Below, piece after piece: positions 9,141 through 19,136 of a DNA stretch of 64,000 nt. Where the stretch lies: contig NZ_SJKD01000003.1 in NCBI RefSeq assembly GCF_004331485.1, positions 62,001 through 126,000 on the forward strand. The letters run 5' to 3'. Position 1 is the stretch's first letter. Each line of letters starts with the position of its first letter. Both the position numbers and the translations under genes were made by a program. This stretch comes from Kribbella capetownensis. GTDB lineage: Bacteria; Actinomycetota; Actinomycetes; Propionibacteriales; Kribbellaceae. Under the pieces are notes generated by a model. That model had not been told where the DNA came from and searched no databases. It was given only the letters and a program-made list of their open reading frames with translations.

Positions 9141-10070
9141 GTGATGAGCACGGAGACCCCGCCACAAGAGACCGAACCAGTCAACGCCTTCTGGCGGCTG
9201 GTGCCCGAGCCGAGCCTGGATGTCGTCCGGCGCTGGGGCTGGGCGTCGGTGGTGGCGAACATCGGCATCGTGGTGACCGGCGGACTGGTCCGGCTGACCG
9301 GCTCCGGCCTCGGCTGCCCGACCTGGCCGCAGTGCACCGACGAGTCGTACGTGCCGCACGCCGCGCTCGGCATCCACGGCGCGATCGAGTTCGGCAACCG
9401 GATGCTCGGCTTCGTGGTCGCGGTCATCGCGATCTGCACCTGGCTCGTGGTGATGCGGTACCGCCCGATCCGCCGGGACCTGCGGCGCCTCGCGACCGCG
9501 GCCGCGCTCGGCGTACCGCTGCAGGCCGTGATCGGCGGCATCAGCGTGCTGACCGGACTGAACCCGTGGATCGTGTCGGCGCACTTCCTGGTCTCGCCGG
9601 TGATCATCACGCTGACCGTGTCGATGATGCGGCGGTCCCGGACCAGTCCCTACCCGCACACCCCCCCGGTGGTCCGCGCGCTCGCGACCGCCTCTGTGGT
9701 GGCGGTCTGGCTGACCGTTGCTCTCGGCACCTTGGTGACCGGCGCCGGCCCGCACTCGGGCGACCCGGACACCGGGCGGAACGGGTTCGACGAGGAACTG
9801 ATCAGTCAGCTGCACGCGGACTTCGTGTTCGGGTTGCTCGGGATCACGATCGCGCTGGTGATCGCGACCCGCGTGACCGCGACGTCACGCACGTTACGGA
9901 AGCTGGCCGCCTGGCTGCTCGCGATGGAACTGCTCCAGGGCGCCGTCGGCTTCACGCAGTACTTCACCGGCCTCCCGTGGGGCCTGGTCCTGATACACAT
10001 GTTCTTCGCCGGGCTGCTGATCGCTCTCGTCACCGCGGTCTACGCCGAACGCGGCACGCCCGCAACGTAG
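9141..10070 (+). CDS. ctaA: Heme A synthase CtaA (COX15)
   Basis: Oxidises heme O to heme A for aa3-type cytochrome oxidase in the membrane. Eight transmembrane segments are expected. Conserved heme-ligand histidines are visible in IHGAIEFGNR, VSAHFL, QLHADF and LIHMFF, and the regulatory Cys pair is in GLGCPTWPQC. A TAGAGT -10 at 9129-9134 with six bases before GTG 9141 supports that start; ATG 9144 and GTG 9135 are alternatives. The stop codon is inside a terminator hairpin. Confidence 0.95.
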   Translation: MMSTETPPQETEPVNAFWRLVPEPSLDVVRRWGWASVVANIGIVVTGGLVRLTGSGLGCPTWPQCTDESYVPHAALGIHGAIEFGNRMLGFVVAVIAICTWLVVMRYRPIRRDLRRLATAAALGVPLQAVIGGISVLTGLNPWIVSAHFLVSPVIITLTVSMMRRSRTSPYPHTPPVVRALATASVVAVWLTVALGTLVTGAGPHSGDPDTGRNGFDEELISQLHADFVFGLLGITIALVIATRVTATSRTLRKLAAWLLAMELLQGAVGFTQYFTGLPWGLVLIHMFFAGLLIALVTAVYAERGTPAT

Positions 10071-10085
10071 GACACGTTGCGGGCG
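10057..10085 (+). terminator. Perfect 12-bp hairpin enclosing the ctaA stop codon
   Basis: CGCCCGCAACGT (10057-10068) pairs exactly with ACGTTGCGGGCG (10074-10085) over a 5-nt loop. The TAG stop starts at the last base of the left arm. There is no U-tract. It lies between the convergent ctaA and scyD-like genes and may work in both directions. Confidence 0.7.
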
Positions 10086-10097
10086 CACCACTTACTC

Positions 10098-11186
10098 TTA
10101 GTGCCTCACCTTGTACACGGCGCCAGTGCCGATGATCGGGCCTGCGACGTACAGGTCACCCCACTTGCTGAACGCGGCGCCGCCCGGCAGGTTGAGCTGA
10201 CCGCGGACCAGTTCCCTCTTGTACCCGGCCTTGTGGTGCTTGCCCGGGTACTGCAGGTACAGCGAACCGATGGTCGAACCGCCCATCTCGAACTTCAGCC
10301 AGCTGTCCCTGGCCAGTTGTACGACGGCGAGCGTGCCGTGCGGGCCACCGGCCAGGTCGACGATCGACGTGTAACCGTCGGCGTACCGCTGGCACTTGCC
10401 CTTGTACGGCTTGGCCGGATCGCACACCGCGCCCACCGAGCCCGGCTTGATCCGCCAGATCTCCGACGTCCCCGGAGTTGCCGGGAAGCCACGCAGCTCA
10501 CCGACGTACCAGTAGCCGTCCGACCCGACCGTCACCGACGTGGCGACAGCCTCGGCCACGAACGGCGTTCCGGCGGGCGGCGCCTCCGCCCCGAGACCGG
10601 CCGGAACCTTGACCGTGCGTGGCTTCAGCCGCGCGACGGTCTTGATCTTGCCGTTCGGCCAGACCCGGAGCAGGTCGTTGCCGGCGGCATCCGCTACCAG
10701 CACCGTCCCGTCCTTCAGCGCCGCGACGCCGAACGGGTTGGTCTCCGTCGGCGAATCTGCCTGGTTGTACGGATCCGGGTCCGTGGCCTGGTACTTCGCG
10801 ATGTCGGCGACCACCACCGGCGACTTCCCCGGCCGCAGCCGGTACAGGGTCGCGCCGCCCGGCGGGGTCGGCTGACCAGGTTCCCCGCCCGCGCCGGTCA
10901 ACGCGTACGTCGTACCCCGGGAACTCGTGTCGATCGCGGGCGGGAATCCACCCGGGACCTGGCCGAGCTTCCAGGTCTTCTTGCCGTCGGTGGCATAGAC
11001 CGAACCGTCCGTGACGCTGTAGATGACCTTCTTGCCGTACGTCGAAACCCCGCGCGGGCCGTCCAGACCCGTTGCCACCGGCTTCAAACTGCTCGAATGC
11101 CCACCGGCGTCGGCCGTTCCGGCCACCAGTACGGAACCGGCCAAGGCGAGTGCCGCGACCGCGGCAATGCGTGTTCGTACCCCCAC
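10098..11186 (-). CDS. Secreted ScyD/ScyE-family beta-propeller-like protein
   Basis: A 362-residue exported protein. The N terminus VRTRIAAVAALALAGSVLVAG is a signal peptide with cleavage likely after the TADA region. The mature part has repeats of the type seen in ScyD/ScyE and NHL-like propellers (GPRGVSTYGKKVIYSVTDGSV; NPFGVAALKDGTVLVADAAGNDLLRV; PGGAAFSKWGDLYVA). GTG at 11186 is chosen for its AGGGGG ribosome site 9 nt upstream. Function unknown; scytonemin synthesis itself is not implied. It interrupts the ctaA-ctaB region. Confidence 0.82.
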   Translation of the reverse strand: MGVRTRIAAVAALALAGSVLVAGTADAGGHSSSLKPVATGLDGPRGVSTYGKKVIYSVTDGSVYATDGKKTWKLGQVPGGFPPAIDTSSRGTTYALTGAGGEPGQPTPPGGATLYRLRPGKSPVVVADIAKYQATDPDPYNQADSPTETNPFGVAALKDGTVLVADAAGNDLLRVWPNGKIKTVARLKPRTVKVPAGLGAEAPPAGTPFVAEAVATSVTVGSDGYWYVGELRGFPATPGTSEIWRIKPGSVGAVCDPAKPYKGKCQRYADGYTSIVDLAGGPHGTLAVVQLARDSWLKFEMGGSTIGSLYLQYPGKHHKAGYKRELVRGQLNLPGGAAFSKWGDLYVAGPIIGTGAVYKVRH

Positions 11187-11283
11187 TGCGAACCCCCTGA
11201 AGTCACGTCTCCCCAGGTGCGGATCCCCCTCCGCAGACCCCCACATCGCAACATCGGATCACGATTAGGTCAACCGGAGAACT

Positions 11284-11299
11284 CCCCGCACCCGCGGGG
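11284..11299 (-). terminator. Short GC hairpin just after ctaB
   Basis: CCCCGC-ACCC-GCGGGG lies 6 nt beyond the ctaB stop on the minus strand. It is a short stem with no T-run, so it is a weak terminator candidate. Confidence 0.4.
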
Positions 11300-11305
11300 C
11301 GACGC

Positions 11306-12271
11306 TCAGTGCAGGAGCGGATCGATGGCCGCGGCAATGAACAGCAGAGCCAAGTAGATATTCGAGAAGTGGAAGAGCCGCATCGGCCGCAGTGCGGCTC
11401 CGTCGGCTCCGGTGTGGGCCCGGAGCAACAATGCGCGGGCCTCGCGGAGGAACAGGAATCCGAGCACGATCGCGGCCAGCGGGTACACGAAACCGGTGCC
11501 CGCGACCGGCCACAGCGCGATCGAGGTGATCACCATCACCACGGAGTACGCCATGATCTGCCGGGCCGTGGCGACCGGGGTGGCGACCACGGGCAGCATC
11601 GGTACGTCGACCGACGCGTAGTCCTCGCGGTAGCGCATCGCCAGCGACCAGGTGTGCGGCGGCGTCCAGAAGAAGACCACTCCGAACAGCACGACCGGGG
11701 TCCAGGCCAGCTCGTTGGTGACCGCGGTCCAGCCGATCAGGGTCGGGAAGCAGCCCGCGATCCCGCCCCAGACGATGTTCTGCACGGTCCGGCGCTTCAG
11801 CACCATCGTGTAGCCGAAGACGTAGAACGCGTTCGCGGCCAGGGCCAGCACCGCCGACAGCCAGTTGACCAGCAGGCCGAGCTCGAGGGTGGCCAGAATG
11901 CCCAGCACGATGCCGAAGATCGTCGCCGACCGCGGGCTGACCGCGTGCCGGGGCAGCGGGCGGCGGCGGGTCCGGCGCATCTGCTCGTCGATGTCGCGGT
12001 CGAGCACGCAGTTGATCGTGTTCGCGCTGCCGGCCGCCAGGATGCCGCCGACCAGGGTGGCCGCGACGACCTGCAGGCCGGGCACTCCCCCGGCGGCCAG
12101 GAACATCACCGGCACGGTGGTGATCAGCAGCAGCTCGATGATGCGGGGCTTGGTCAGACCGACGTACGCCTTCACCACGTCGCGCACCGACGGACTGAGA
12201 ACAGCAGTACCGTCCGGCTGCGGCGTCGGGTACGACGTCGTCGCGGCTGGACGCGGGTCGACGGCCGTCAC
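11306..12271 (-). CDS. ctaB: Protoheme IX farnesyltransferase (heme O synthase) CtaB
   Basis: A UbiA-family membrane prenyltransferase that attaches farnesyl to heme B. The Asp-rich motif is [12 protein letters not shown] with RRTRRRPL after it, and the second conserved region is [14 protein letters not shown]. Multiple membrane helices are present. GTG at 12271 has GAGG five bases upstream; a GTG at 12277 is also in frame and gives two more residues. Together with ctaA it supplies heme A. It is divergent from the pentose phosphate operon, as in many actinobacteria. Confidence 0.95.
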   Translation of the reverse strand: MTAVDPRPAATTSYPTPQPDGTAVLSPSVRDVVKAYVGLTKPRIIELLLITTVPVMFLAAGGVPGLQVVAATLVGGILAAGSANTINCVLDRDIDEQMRRTRRRPLPRHAVSPRSATIFGIVLGILATLELGLLVNWLSAVLALAANAFYVFGYTMVLKRRTVQNIVWGGIAGCFPTLIGWTAVTNELAWTPVVLFGVVFFWTPPHTWSLAMRYREDYASVDVPMLPVVATPVATARQIMAYSVVMVITSIALWPVAGTGFVYPLAAIVLGFLFLREARALLLRAHTGADGAALRPMRLFHFSNIYLALLFIAAAIDPLLH

Positions 12272-12643
12272 GAACACCTCGAACTGAGTGGGTTGACGCC
12301 GGAGACCCGGCGCTGACGATTCGACAGTCTACGACGCCCCGTAGGAGGGTTCGTTCACCCCCCGGGTCAGTCCGACGAACAAGTGTGGGCCGGTGTTCAT
12401 CCGGATGTGATTCCGATGGCGTGAAATGGGCCCGGGTGTGATGTCGCGGACGTCCGGAACACCCCGGGAACAACGACGCCACCAACCAGGTTGCGGATCA
12501 GTGAAGGCAGGAAAGGTCAGGGCGAGTAGGCTCGCTCACGGTGACGCGCGGGGGCGCGATCGAACCGGCCGGTGAGGCCGGTCGCGATCCCCTCGACGCT
12601 GACCGGAAGACCTGACGCAGCCATCGAGAGGAGCGCCGCCGGC
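12272..12643. other. Divergent promoter and leader region between ctaB and tkt
   Basis: About 370 nt. For ctaB (minus) there is a TAGACT-like -10 at 12326-12331 and a CGCCGG-agac-CCGGCG hairpin near 12297-12312. For tkt (plus) TAGGCT at 12527-12532 is a -10 candidate. It is followed by a possible 24-codon upstream ORF (12541-12615), which contains a GC hairpin (ACCGGCC-ggtga-GGCCGGT). The tkt ribosome site GAGAGGAG is at about 12626-12633. No other gene is apparent. Confidence 0.5.
12541..12615 (+). CDS. Possible upstream ORF in the tkt leader
   Basis: GTG at 12541 lies 8 nt after TAGGCT and opens a 24-codon frame ending in TGA at 12613-12615, 28 nt before the transketolase GTG. If transcription starts near 12540 this would be a leaderless leader peptide. 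Its coding part folds into a GC-rich hairpin. There is no recognisable regulatory codon run. It may be chance. Confidence 0.3.
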   Translation: MTRGGAIEPAGEAGRDPLDADRKT

Positions 12644-14812
12644 GTGACGGAGAAGACCAGCCCGAAGCTTGAATGGACCGACCTCGACCAGCGCGCGGTC
12701 GACACCGTACGGGTGCTCGCGATGGACGCGGTGGAGAAGGTCGGCAACGGCCATCCCGGTACGGCGATGAGCCTGGCGCCGGCGGCGTACCTGCTGTTCC
12801 AGAAGGTGATGCGGCACAACCCGGCGGACGCGCACTGGGCCGGCCGGGACCGGTTCGTGCTGTCGGCCGGCCACTCCAGCCTCACCCTGTACATCCAGCT
12901 CTACCTGGCCGGCTTCGGCCTCGAACTGGACGACCTGAAGTCGCTGCGGACCTGGGGCAGCAGGACCCCGGGCCACCCGGAGTACGCCCACACCAAGGGT
13001 GTCGAGACGACCACCGGTCCGCTCGGCCAGGGTGTCGGCAACGCGGTCGGGATGGCGATGGCGGCCCGCCGCGAGCGCGGCCTGCTCGACCCGGACGCCC
13101 CCAAGGGCGAGGGTCTGTTCGACCACCACATCTACGTGATCGCGTCGGACGGCGACCTGGAGGAAGGCGTCTCGGGTGAGGCGTCCTCGCTGGCCGGGCA
13201 CCAGAAGCTCGGCAACCTGACGCTGATCTACGACGCCAACAAGATCTCGATCGAGGACGACACCGACATCGCGTTCTCCGAGGACGTGGCGGCGCGTTAC
13301 GCGGCGTACGGCTGGCACACCCAGGACGTCGACTGGACCAACGGCGGCACCGGCTACGAGGAGAACGTCCAGGCCCTGTACGACGCCATCCAGGCGGCCG
13401 AGGCGGTCACCGACAAGCCGAGCTTCATCCGGCTGCACACGATCATCGGCTGGCCGGCCCCGAACAAGCAGAACACCGGCAAGATCCACGGCTCCGCCCT
13501 CGGCGCCGACGAGGTGGCCGCGACCAAGAAGGTCATGGGCTGGGACCCGGAGCAGAGCTTCCAGGTCGCCGACGACGTGCTCGCGCACACCCGCCAGGCG
13601 CTCGAGCGCGGCAAGGCCCTGCAGGACGACTGGGACGTCAGGTACGACGCCTGGCGGTCGGCGAATCCGGAGCGCGCGGCGCTGCTCGACCGGCTGTCGA
13701 AGCGTGAGCTGCCGTCCGGCTGGAAGGACGTGCTGCCGAGCTGGGAGGCCGACGCCAAGGGTGTGGCCACCCGCGCCGCCTCCGGCGAGGTGCTGACCAA
13801 GCTGTCACCGGTGCTGCCCGAGCTCTGGGGCGGCTCGGCCGACCTGGCCGGCTCGAACAACACCACCCCGAAGGGCCAGCCGTCGTTCATCCCGCCGGAG
13901 TACTCCACCAAGGAGTTCCAGGGCGACGAGTACGGCCGCGTCCTGCACTTCGGCATCCGCGAGCACGCCATGGGCTCGGTGCTGAACGGCATCACCCTGC
14001 ACGGCCTGACCCGCCCGTACGGCGGCACGTTCCTCGTCTTCAGCGACTACATGCGCCCGGCGGTCCGGCTGGCCGCGCTGATGAAGCTGCCGGTCACCTA
14101 CGTGTGGACGCACGACTCGATCGGCCTCGGCGAGGACGGCCCGACCCACCAGCCGGTCGAGCACCTGTCGGCACTGCGGGCGATCCCGGGCCTGGACGTC
14201 GTACGCCCGGGTGACGCGAACGAGACCGCGGCCGCGTGGGCTGCGATCCTCGAGCACACCGACCGCCCGGCCGGCCTGGCGCTGACCCGGCAGAACGTGC
14301 CGACGTTCCCGCGGGGCACCGACGGCTTCGCCACCACCGAGAACGTCAAGAAGGGCGGCTACACGCTGCTCGACACCGACGGCACGCCGGACGTCGTACT
14401 GATCGCGACCGGCTCCGAGCTGCAACTGGCCGTCGCGGCCCGCGAGACGCTGGCCGGCGAGGGCGTCAAGGCGCGCGTCGTCTCGATGGTCTCGCGCGAG
14501 TGGTTCGACGAGCAGGATGACGCGTACCGCGAGTCCGTCATCCCGGCCGGCGTCCGGGCCCGGGTCTCGGTCGAGGCGGGCGTCGCGCAGAGCTGGCACG
14601 CCATCGTCGGCGACGCCGGCCGCAGCGTGAGCCTGGAGCACTACGGCGCGTCGGCCGCCTACCAGACCCTGTACGACGAGTTCGGCATCACCGCCGGCGC
14701 TGTCGTCCAGGCTGCCAAGGACAGCATCGCCGCGGCCGCGCAGATCAGCGGCCCGGGCGTGCCGCCCAAGCGAGCGTCGGCCGGCCCGGTCGGACCCGCC
14801 GACGCCAACTGA
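12644..14812 (+). CDS. tkt: Transketolase
   Basis: Thiamine-diphosphate enzyme moving two-carbon units in the non-oxidative pentose phosphate pathway; 722 residues. Motifs: substrate/ThDP-site HPEY and [16 protein letters not shown], metal-binding region [13 protein letters not shown], and the C-terminal GIREHAMG with catalytic Glu. GTG at 12644 is preceded by an AGGAG-type site. The frame upstream to 12572 lacks a ribosome site and is not conserved-looking. First gene of the tkt-tal-pgi-zwf-opcA-pgl operon. Confidence 0.97.
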   Translation: MTEKTSPKLEWTDLDQRAVDTVRVLAMDAVEKVGNGHPGTAMSLAPAAYLLFQKVMRHNPADAHWAGRDRFVLSAGHSSLTLYIQLYLAGFGLELDDLKSLRTWGSRTPGHPEYAHTKGVETTTGPLGQGVGNAVGMAMAARRERGLLDPDAPKGEGLFDHHIYVIASDGDLEEGVSGEASSLAGHQKLGNLTLIYDANKISIEDDTDIAFSEDVAARYAAYGWHTQDVDWTNGGTGYEENVQALYDAIQAAEAVTDKPSFIRLHTIIGWPAPNKQNTGKIHGSALGADEVAATKKVMGWDPEQSFQVADDVLAHTRQALERGKALQDDWDVRYDAWRSANPERAALLDRLSKRELPSGWKDVLPSWEADAKGVATRAASGEVLTKLSPVLPELWGGSADLAGSNNTTPKGQPSFIPPEYSTKEFQGDEYGRVLHFGIREHAMGSVLNGITLHGLTRPYGGTFLVFSDYMRPAVRLAALMKLPVTYVWTHDSIGLGEDGPTHQPVEHLSALRAIPGLDVVRPGDANETAAAWAAILEHTDRPAGLALTRQNVPTFPRGTDGFATTENVKKGGYTLLDTDGTPDVVLIATGSELQLAVAARETLAGEGVKARVVSMVSREWFDEQDDAYRESVIPAGVRARVSVEAGVAQSWHAIVGDAGRSVSLEHYGASAAYQTLYDEFGITAGAVVQAAKDSIAAAAQISGPGVPPKRASAGPVGPADAN

Positions 14813-14847
14813 CACTCACACAACAGAACATTCGGAAGGCTCCGGAC

Positions 14848-15969
14848 ATGAACGATCGCTTGAAAGCACTCGCCGACGCGGGTGTGTCCATCTGGCTCGA
14901 CGACCTCTCCCGGCAGCGGCTGACCAGCGGAAGCCTGGCCGACCTGATCCAGGACAAGCACGTCGTCGGCGTGACGACGAACCCGACCATCTTCGCCAAG
15001 GCGATCTCCGACGCCGACGCGTACGCCGAGAAGGTCTCCCGGCTCGCAGCCGAGGGTGTCTCCACCGACGAGGCGATCCGGGTCATCACCACCGACGACG
15101 TCCGCGACGCCGCCGACCTGTTCAAGCCGGTGTACGACGACACCGAGGGCCAGGACGGCCGGGTCTCGATCGAGGTCGAGCCGAGCCTGGCGCGCGACAC
15201 CGAGAAGACGAACCGGCAGGCCAAGGAACTGTGGGAGGCCGTCGGCCGGGAGAACGTGTTCGTGAAGATCCCGGCCACCATGGGGGGCCTGCCCGCGATC
15301 ACCGCGACGCTGGCCGCCGGGATCAGCGTGAACGTGACCCTGATCTTCTCCCTGGACCGCTACCGGGCGGTCGCGGACGCGTTCCTGTCCGGGATGGAGC
15401 AGGCGATCGAGAACGGTCACGACGTGACCAAGATCGCCAGCGTGGCGTCGTTCTTCGTCAGCCGGGTGGACACCGAGGTGGACAAGCGATTGGATGCTCT
15501 GATCGGCACCGCCTCCGAAGACGCAGCCAAGGCGCTCAAGGGCAAGGCCGCGATCGCCAACGCGCGGCTCGCGTTCGAGGCGTACGAGGAGATCTTCGAC
15601 ACCGACCGCTGGCGCGAGATCGAGACCGCCGGCGCCAAGCCGCAGCGCCCGCTGTGGGCCTCCACCGGCACCAAGGACCCGTCGTACTCCCCCACCCTGT
15701 ACGTCGACAACCTGGTCACCCGCGGCGTCGTCAACACGATGCCTGAGGCAACCATCAAGGCGGTCGAGGAGCACAGCGAGTTCACCGGTGACACGGTCCG
15801 CGGCGAGTACGACGCCGACCGCAAGGTGATCGCGGACCTGGAGCGGCTGGGCATCTCGTACGACGAGGTCGTGCAGGTGCTCGAGGACGAGGGCGTGGCC
15901 AAGTTCGACGCGTCCTGGTCGGAGCTGCAGGACACCGTCACCGCGGCACTGAAGGGTGCTGCCAAGTGA
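14848..15969 (+). CDS. tal: Transaldolase
   Basis: Moves dihydroxyacetone units between sugar phosphates; 373 residues, the long actinobacterial form. The active-site regions [12 protein letters not shown] and NVFVKIPAT (Schiff-base Lys) are visible. It starts 35 nt after tkt with a GGAAGG ribosome site, and its TGA overlaps the pgi GTG (GTGA). Confidence 0.96.
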   Translation: MNDRLKALADAGVSIWLDDLSRQRLTSGSLADLIQDKHVVGVTTNPTIFAKAISDADAYAEKVSRLAAEGVSTDEAIRVITTDDVRDAADLFKPVYDDTEGQDGRVSIEVEPSLARDTEKTNRQAKELWEAVGRENVFVKIPATMGGLPAITATLAAGISVNVTLIFSLDRYRAVADAFLSGMEQAIENGHDVTKIASVASFFVSRVDTEVDKRLDALIGTASEDAAKALKGKAAIANARLAFEAYEEIFDTDRWREIETAGAKPQRPLWASTGTKDPSYSPTLYVDNLVTRGVVNTMPEATIKAVEEHSEFTGDTVRGEYDADRKVIADLERLGISYDEVVQVLEDEGVAKFDASWSELQDTVTAALKGAAK

Positions 15970-17549
15970 CCGCACCGAAGGTGAGCACCCACAACGGCGA
16001 CTGGGCCGAGGTCGTCGACCGGCTGGTGTCGGAGAAGATCGCCTCCCGGATCGCCGCCAAGGACGCGACGATCTGGGGGCCGGAGGCGGAGCACGAGGCC
16101 TCGATCCGGCTCGGCTGGGTCGACCTGCACGAGACCTCGCGGCCGCTGCTGGCCGAGATCGAGGCCTTGCAGGCGGACTTCCGGTCCGAGGGTGTGGACC
16201 GGGTCGTGCTGTCCGGCATGGGCGGCTCGTCGCTGGCTCCCGAGGTGATCACCCGGACCGCCGGCGTGGAGCTCGTCGTACTGGACTCGACGGACCCGAG
16301 CGTGGTCGCGCGGGCACTGGCCGGGGACCTGTCGAAGACGGTCATCGTGGTGTCCAGCAAGTCCGGCGGCACAGTCGAGACCGACAGCCACCGGCGGACG
16401 TTCGTCAAGGCGTTCACCGACGCGGGCATCGACGCCGCGTCGCGGATCGTCGTGGTGACCGACCCGGGTTCGCCGTTCGAGAAGCTGTCGGCCGACGAGG
16501 GCTACCGCAAGACGTTCCTCGCCGACCCGAACATCGGCGGCCGCTACAGCGCGCTGACCGCCTTCGGGCTGGTTCCGTCCGGTCTGGCCGGCGCGGACAT
16601 CGCCGAGCTGCTTGACCAGGCGGCTGAGGCCGCTCCGGAGCTGCAGGCGGACTCGACCGACAATCCGGCTCTGTGGCTGGGCGCCGTACTCGCGGCCAGC
16701 GCGGGGCGGGACAAGGCGATCATCACGGCCGAGGGCTCGGACATCGTCGGCTTCCCGGACTGGGCGGAGCAGTTGATCGCCGAGAGCACCGGCAAGAACG
16801 GCACCGGCGTACTGCCGGTTGCGGTTGAGGTCGGCGCTCCGGAGCTGCGGAGCGAGGCGGCCGACCTCACCAACGCGTTGCTGGCCGAGAAGGCCGCGAG
16901 CGGTGTGCCGACGGCGCTGACGTCGGGCTCGCTCGGCGGTCAGTTCCTGCTGTGGGAGGTCGCCACGGCGGTGGCCGGCTACCTGCTCGGGATCAACCCG
17001 TTCGACCAGCCGGACGTGGAGAGTGCGAAGAAGGCGGCCCGCGGTCTGCTCGACGCACAGCCCGAGCCGGAGGCGGCGGCCTTCACCGAAGGCTCCGTCG
17101 AGGTCCGTGGTTCCGAGGGGCTGCTGGACGGCGTGGACTCGCTGCAGGGCGCGGTCGACGCGCTGCTGGGCAAGCTCGACGCCAAGGGGTACCTGGCCGT
17201 CATGGCCTACCTCGACTCCGAACGCGACTCCGATCTGGCCGCTGTCCGGCCGGCGCTGGCGACCCGCACGGGCCGTCCGGTGACCTTCGGCTGGGGTCCG
17301 CGGTTCCTGCACTCCACCGGCCAGTACCACAAGGGCGGCCATCCGGAGGGCGTGTTCCTGCAGATCACCGGCGCGCACCCGACCGACGTCGAGATCCCCG
17401 ACCGGCCGTTCACCTTCGGCACGCTGATCTCGGCCCAGGCGGCCGGTGACGCGAACGTGCTCGCCGAGCGCGGCCGTCCGGTACTGCGCCTGCACCTGAC
17501 CGACCCGGCGAGCGGCGTACAACAGCTTCGTGCCCTCTTCGCAAACTAG
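15966..17549 (+). CDS. pgi: Glucose-6-phosphate isomerase (SIS-domain form)
   Basis: Interconverts glucose-6-phosphate and fructose-6-phosphate, linking glycolysis and the pentose pathway in this operon. Paired SIS domains are seen: [12 protein letters not shown] and [11 protein letters not shown] near the N terminus, and [16 protein letters not shown] near the C terminus. The 527 residues match the divergent actinobacterial operon type. Coupled to tal by a 4-nt overlap. An alternative annotation for such genes is a transaldolase/isomerase homologue, but no transaldolase domain is fused here. Confidence 0.92.
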   Translation: MTAPKVSTHNGDWAEVVDRLVSEKIASRIAAKDATIWGPEAEHEASIRLGWVDLHETSRPLLAEIEALQADFRSEGVDRVVLSGMGGSSLAPEVITRTAGVELVVLDSTDPSVVARALAGDLSKTVIVVSSKSGGTVETDSHRRTFVKAFTDAGIDAASRIVVVTDPGSPFEKLSADEGYRKTFLADPNIGGRYSALTAFGLVPSGLAGADIAELLDQAAEAAPELQADSTDNPALWLGAVLAASAGRDKAIITAEGSDIVGFPDWAEQLIAESTGKNGTGVLPVAVEVGAPELRSEAADLTNALLAEKAASGVPTALTSGSLGGQFLLWEVATAVAGYLLGINPFDQPDVESAKKAARGLLDAQPEPEAAAFTEGSVEVRGSEGLLDGVDSLQGAVDALLGKLDAKGYLAVMAYLDSERDSDLAAVRPALATRTGRPVTFGWGPRFLHSTGQYHKGGHPEGVFLQITGAHPTDVEIPDRPFTFGTLISAQAAGDANVLAERGRPVLRLHLTDPASGVQQLRALFAN

Positions 17550-17585
17550 CCCTGTTCGGAACCACAACTCGGAGGGAAGCGGCTG

Positions 17586-19136
17586 ATGACCGCTCAGCTC
17601 GACGAAGAGTCGACCGGTCCGGTGAACCCGCTGCGGGATCCGCAGGATCGGCGGCTCCCGCGGATCGCCGGGCCGTGCAGCCTGGTGATCTTCGGCGTCA
17701 CCGGTGACCTGGCCCGCAAGAAGCTGATGCCGGCGGTCTACGACCTGGCGAACCGGGGGCTGCTGCCGCCCGGTTTCGCCCTGGTCGGGTTCGCCCGTCG
17801 CGACTACACCAACCAGGACTTCGCGCAGATCGTGCACGACTCGGTCAAGGAGCACGCCCGGACGCCGTTCCGCGAGGAGGTCTGGCAGCAGCTGGCCGAG
17901 GGGTTCCGGTTCGTGCCGGGTGACCTGACCGACGACGCGGCGTTCGAGCGGCTGCGGGAGACCGTCGACGAGCTGGACGTGAACCGCGGCACCGGCGGCA
18001 ACCACGCGTTCTACCTGTCCATCCCGCCCGGCCTGTTCCCGCAGGTCGTGCAGCAGCTGTCCGAGCACGGGCTGACCAGGGAAACGCCGGGCTCCTGGCG
18101 GCGCGTGGTGATCGAGAAGCCGTTCGGCCACGACCTGAAGAGCGCGCGTGAGCTGAACCAGGTGGTCGAGTCCGTGTTCCCGCCCGAGGCGGTGTTCCGG
18201 ATCGACCACTACCTGGGCAAGGAAACCGTCCAGAACATGCTGGCCCTGCGGTTCGCCAACTCCATGTTCGAGCCGGTCTGGAACAGCCACTACGTCGACC
18301 ACGTCCAGATCACCATGGCCGAGGACATCGGCATCGGCGGCCGGGCCGGGTACTACGACGGCATCGGCGCCGCCCGCGACGTGATCCAGAACCACCTGCT
18401 CCAACTGCTCGCGCTGGTCGCGATGGAGGAGCCGGTGAGCTTCGACGCTTGGTCGCTGCGGCAGGAGAAGAAAAAGGTTCTCGCCGCGGTGAAGCTGTCC
18501 GAGCGCCTCGACCTGCACACCGCCCGCGGTCAGTACGCGGCCGGCTGGGCGGGCGGCGTCAAGGTGAAGGGCTACCTGCAGGAGGACGGCATCCCGGCGT
18601 CGTCGGCGACGGAGACCTTCGCGGCGCTCCGGGTCGACGTCGACACCCGCCGCTGGGCCGGCGTCCCGTTCTACCTGCGCACCGGCAAGCGGCTCGGCCG
18701 CCGGGTGACCGAGGTCGCGGTGATGTTCAAGCGCGCGCCGCACCTGCCGTTCACCAAGACCGAGACCGAGGAGCTGGGCCAGAACGCGCTGGTCCTGCGG
18801 ATCCAGCCGGACGAGGGCATCACGATGCGCTTCGGCGCCAAGGTGCCCGGCACGATGATGGAGATCCGCGACGTGAACATGGACTTCCAGTACGGCGGTT
18901 CGTTCACGGAGTCCTCGCCCGAGGCGTACGAGCGGCTCATCCTCGACGTACTGCTCGGCGACCCGCCGCTGTTCCCGCAGCACACCGAGGTCGAGCTGGG
19001 CTGGAAGATCCTCGACCCGGTGATCAACTACTGGGCCGAGCACGGCACGCCGGAGCAGTACGCGTCCGGCGACTGGGGCCCGGCCTCCGCGCACGAGATG
19101 CTCGCCCGCGACGGACGCACCTGGAGGCGGCCATGA
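17586..19136 (+). CDS. zwf: Glucose-6-phosphate dehydrogenase
   Basis: First oxidative step of the pentose pathway, reducing NADP or F420-independent cofactor; 516 residues. The nucleotide-binding motif is GVTGDLARKKLMPAVYDL and the active-site motif is RIDHYLGKETVQN. It begins 36 nt after pgi with GGAGGGAAG upstream. Its TGA overlaps the opcA ATG, fitting the joint role of Zwf and OpcA. Confidence 0.97.
   Translation: MTAQLDEESTGPVNPLRDPQDRRLPRIAGPCSLVIFGVTGDLARKKLMPAVYDLANRGLLPPGFALVGFARRDYTNQDFAQIVHDSVKEHARTPFREEVWQQLAEGFRFVPGDLTDDAAFERLRETVDELDVNRGTGGNHAFYLSIPPGLFPQVVQQLSEHGLTRETPGSWRRVVIEKPFGHDLKSARELNQVVESVFPPEAVFRIDHYLGKETVQNMLALRFANSMFEPVWNSHYVDHVQITMAEDIGIGGRAGYYDGIGAARDVIQNHLLQLLALVAMEEPVSFDAWSLRQEKKKVLAAVKLSERLDLHTARGQYAAGWAGGVKVKGYLQEDGIPASSATETFAALRVDVDTRRWAGVPFYLRTGKRLGRRVTEVAVMFKRAPHLPFTKTETEELGQNALVLRIQPDEGITMRFGAKVPGTMMEIRDVNMDFQYGGSFTESSPEAYERLILDVLLGDPPLFPQHTEVELGWKILDPVINYWAEHGTPEQYASGDWGPASAHEMLARDGRTWRRP

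Noticed and set aside
15417..19094. 1225-codon open frame on the minus strand across tal-pgi-zwf
   Set aside because: It is antisense to three clear enzymes and has His/Val/Arg-rich low-quality composition. Such frames come from third-codon GC bias.
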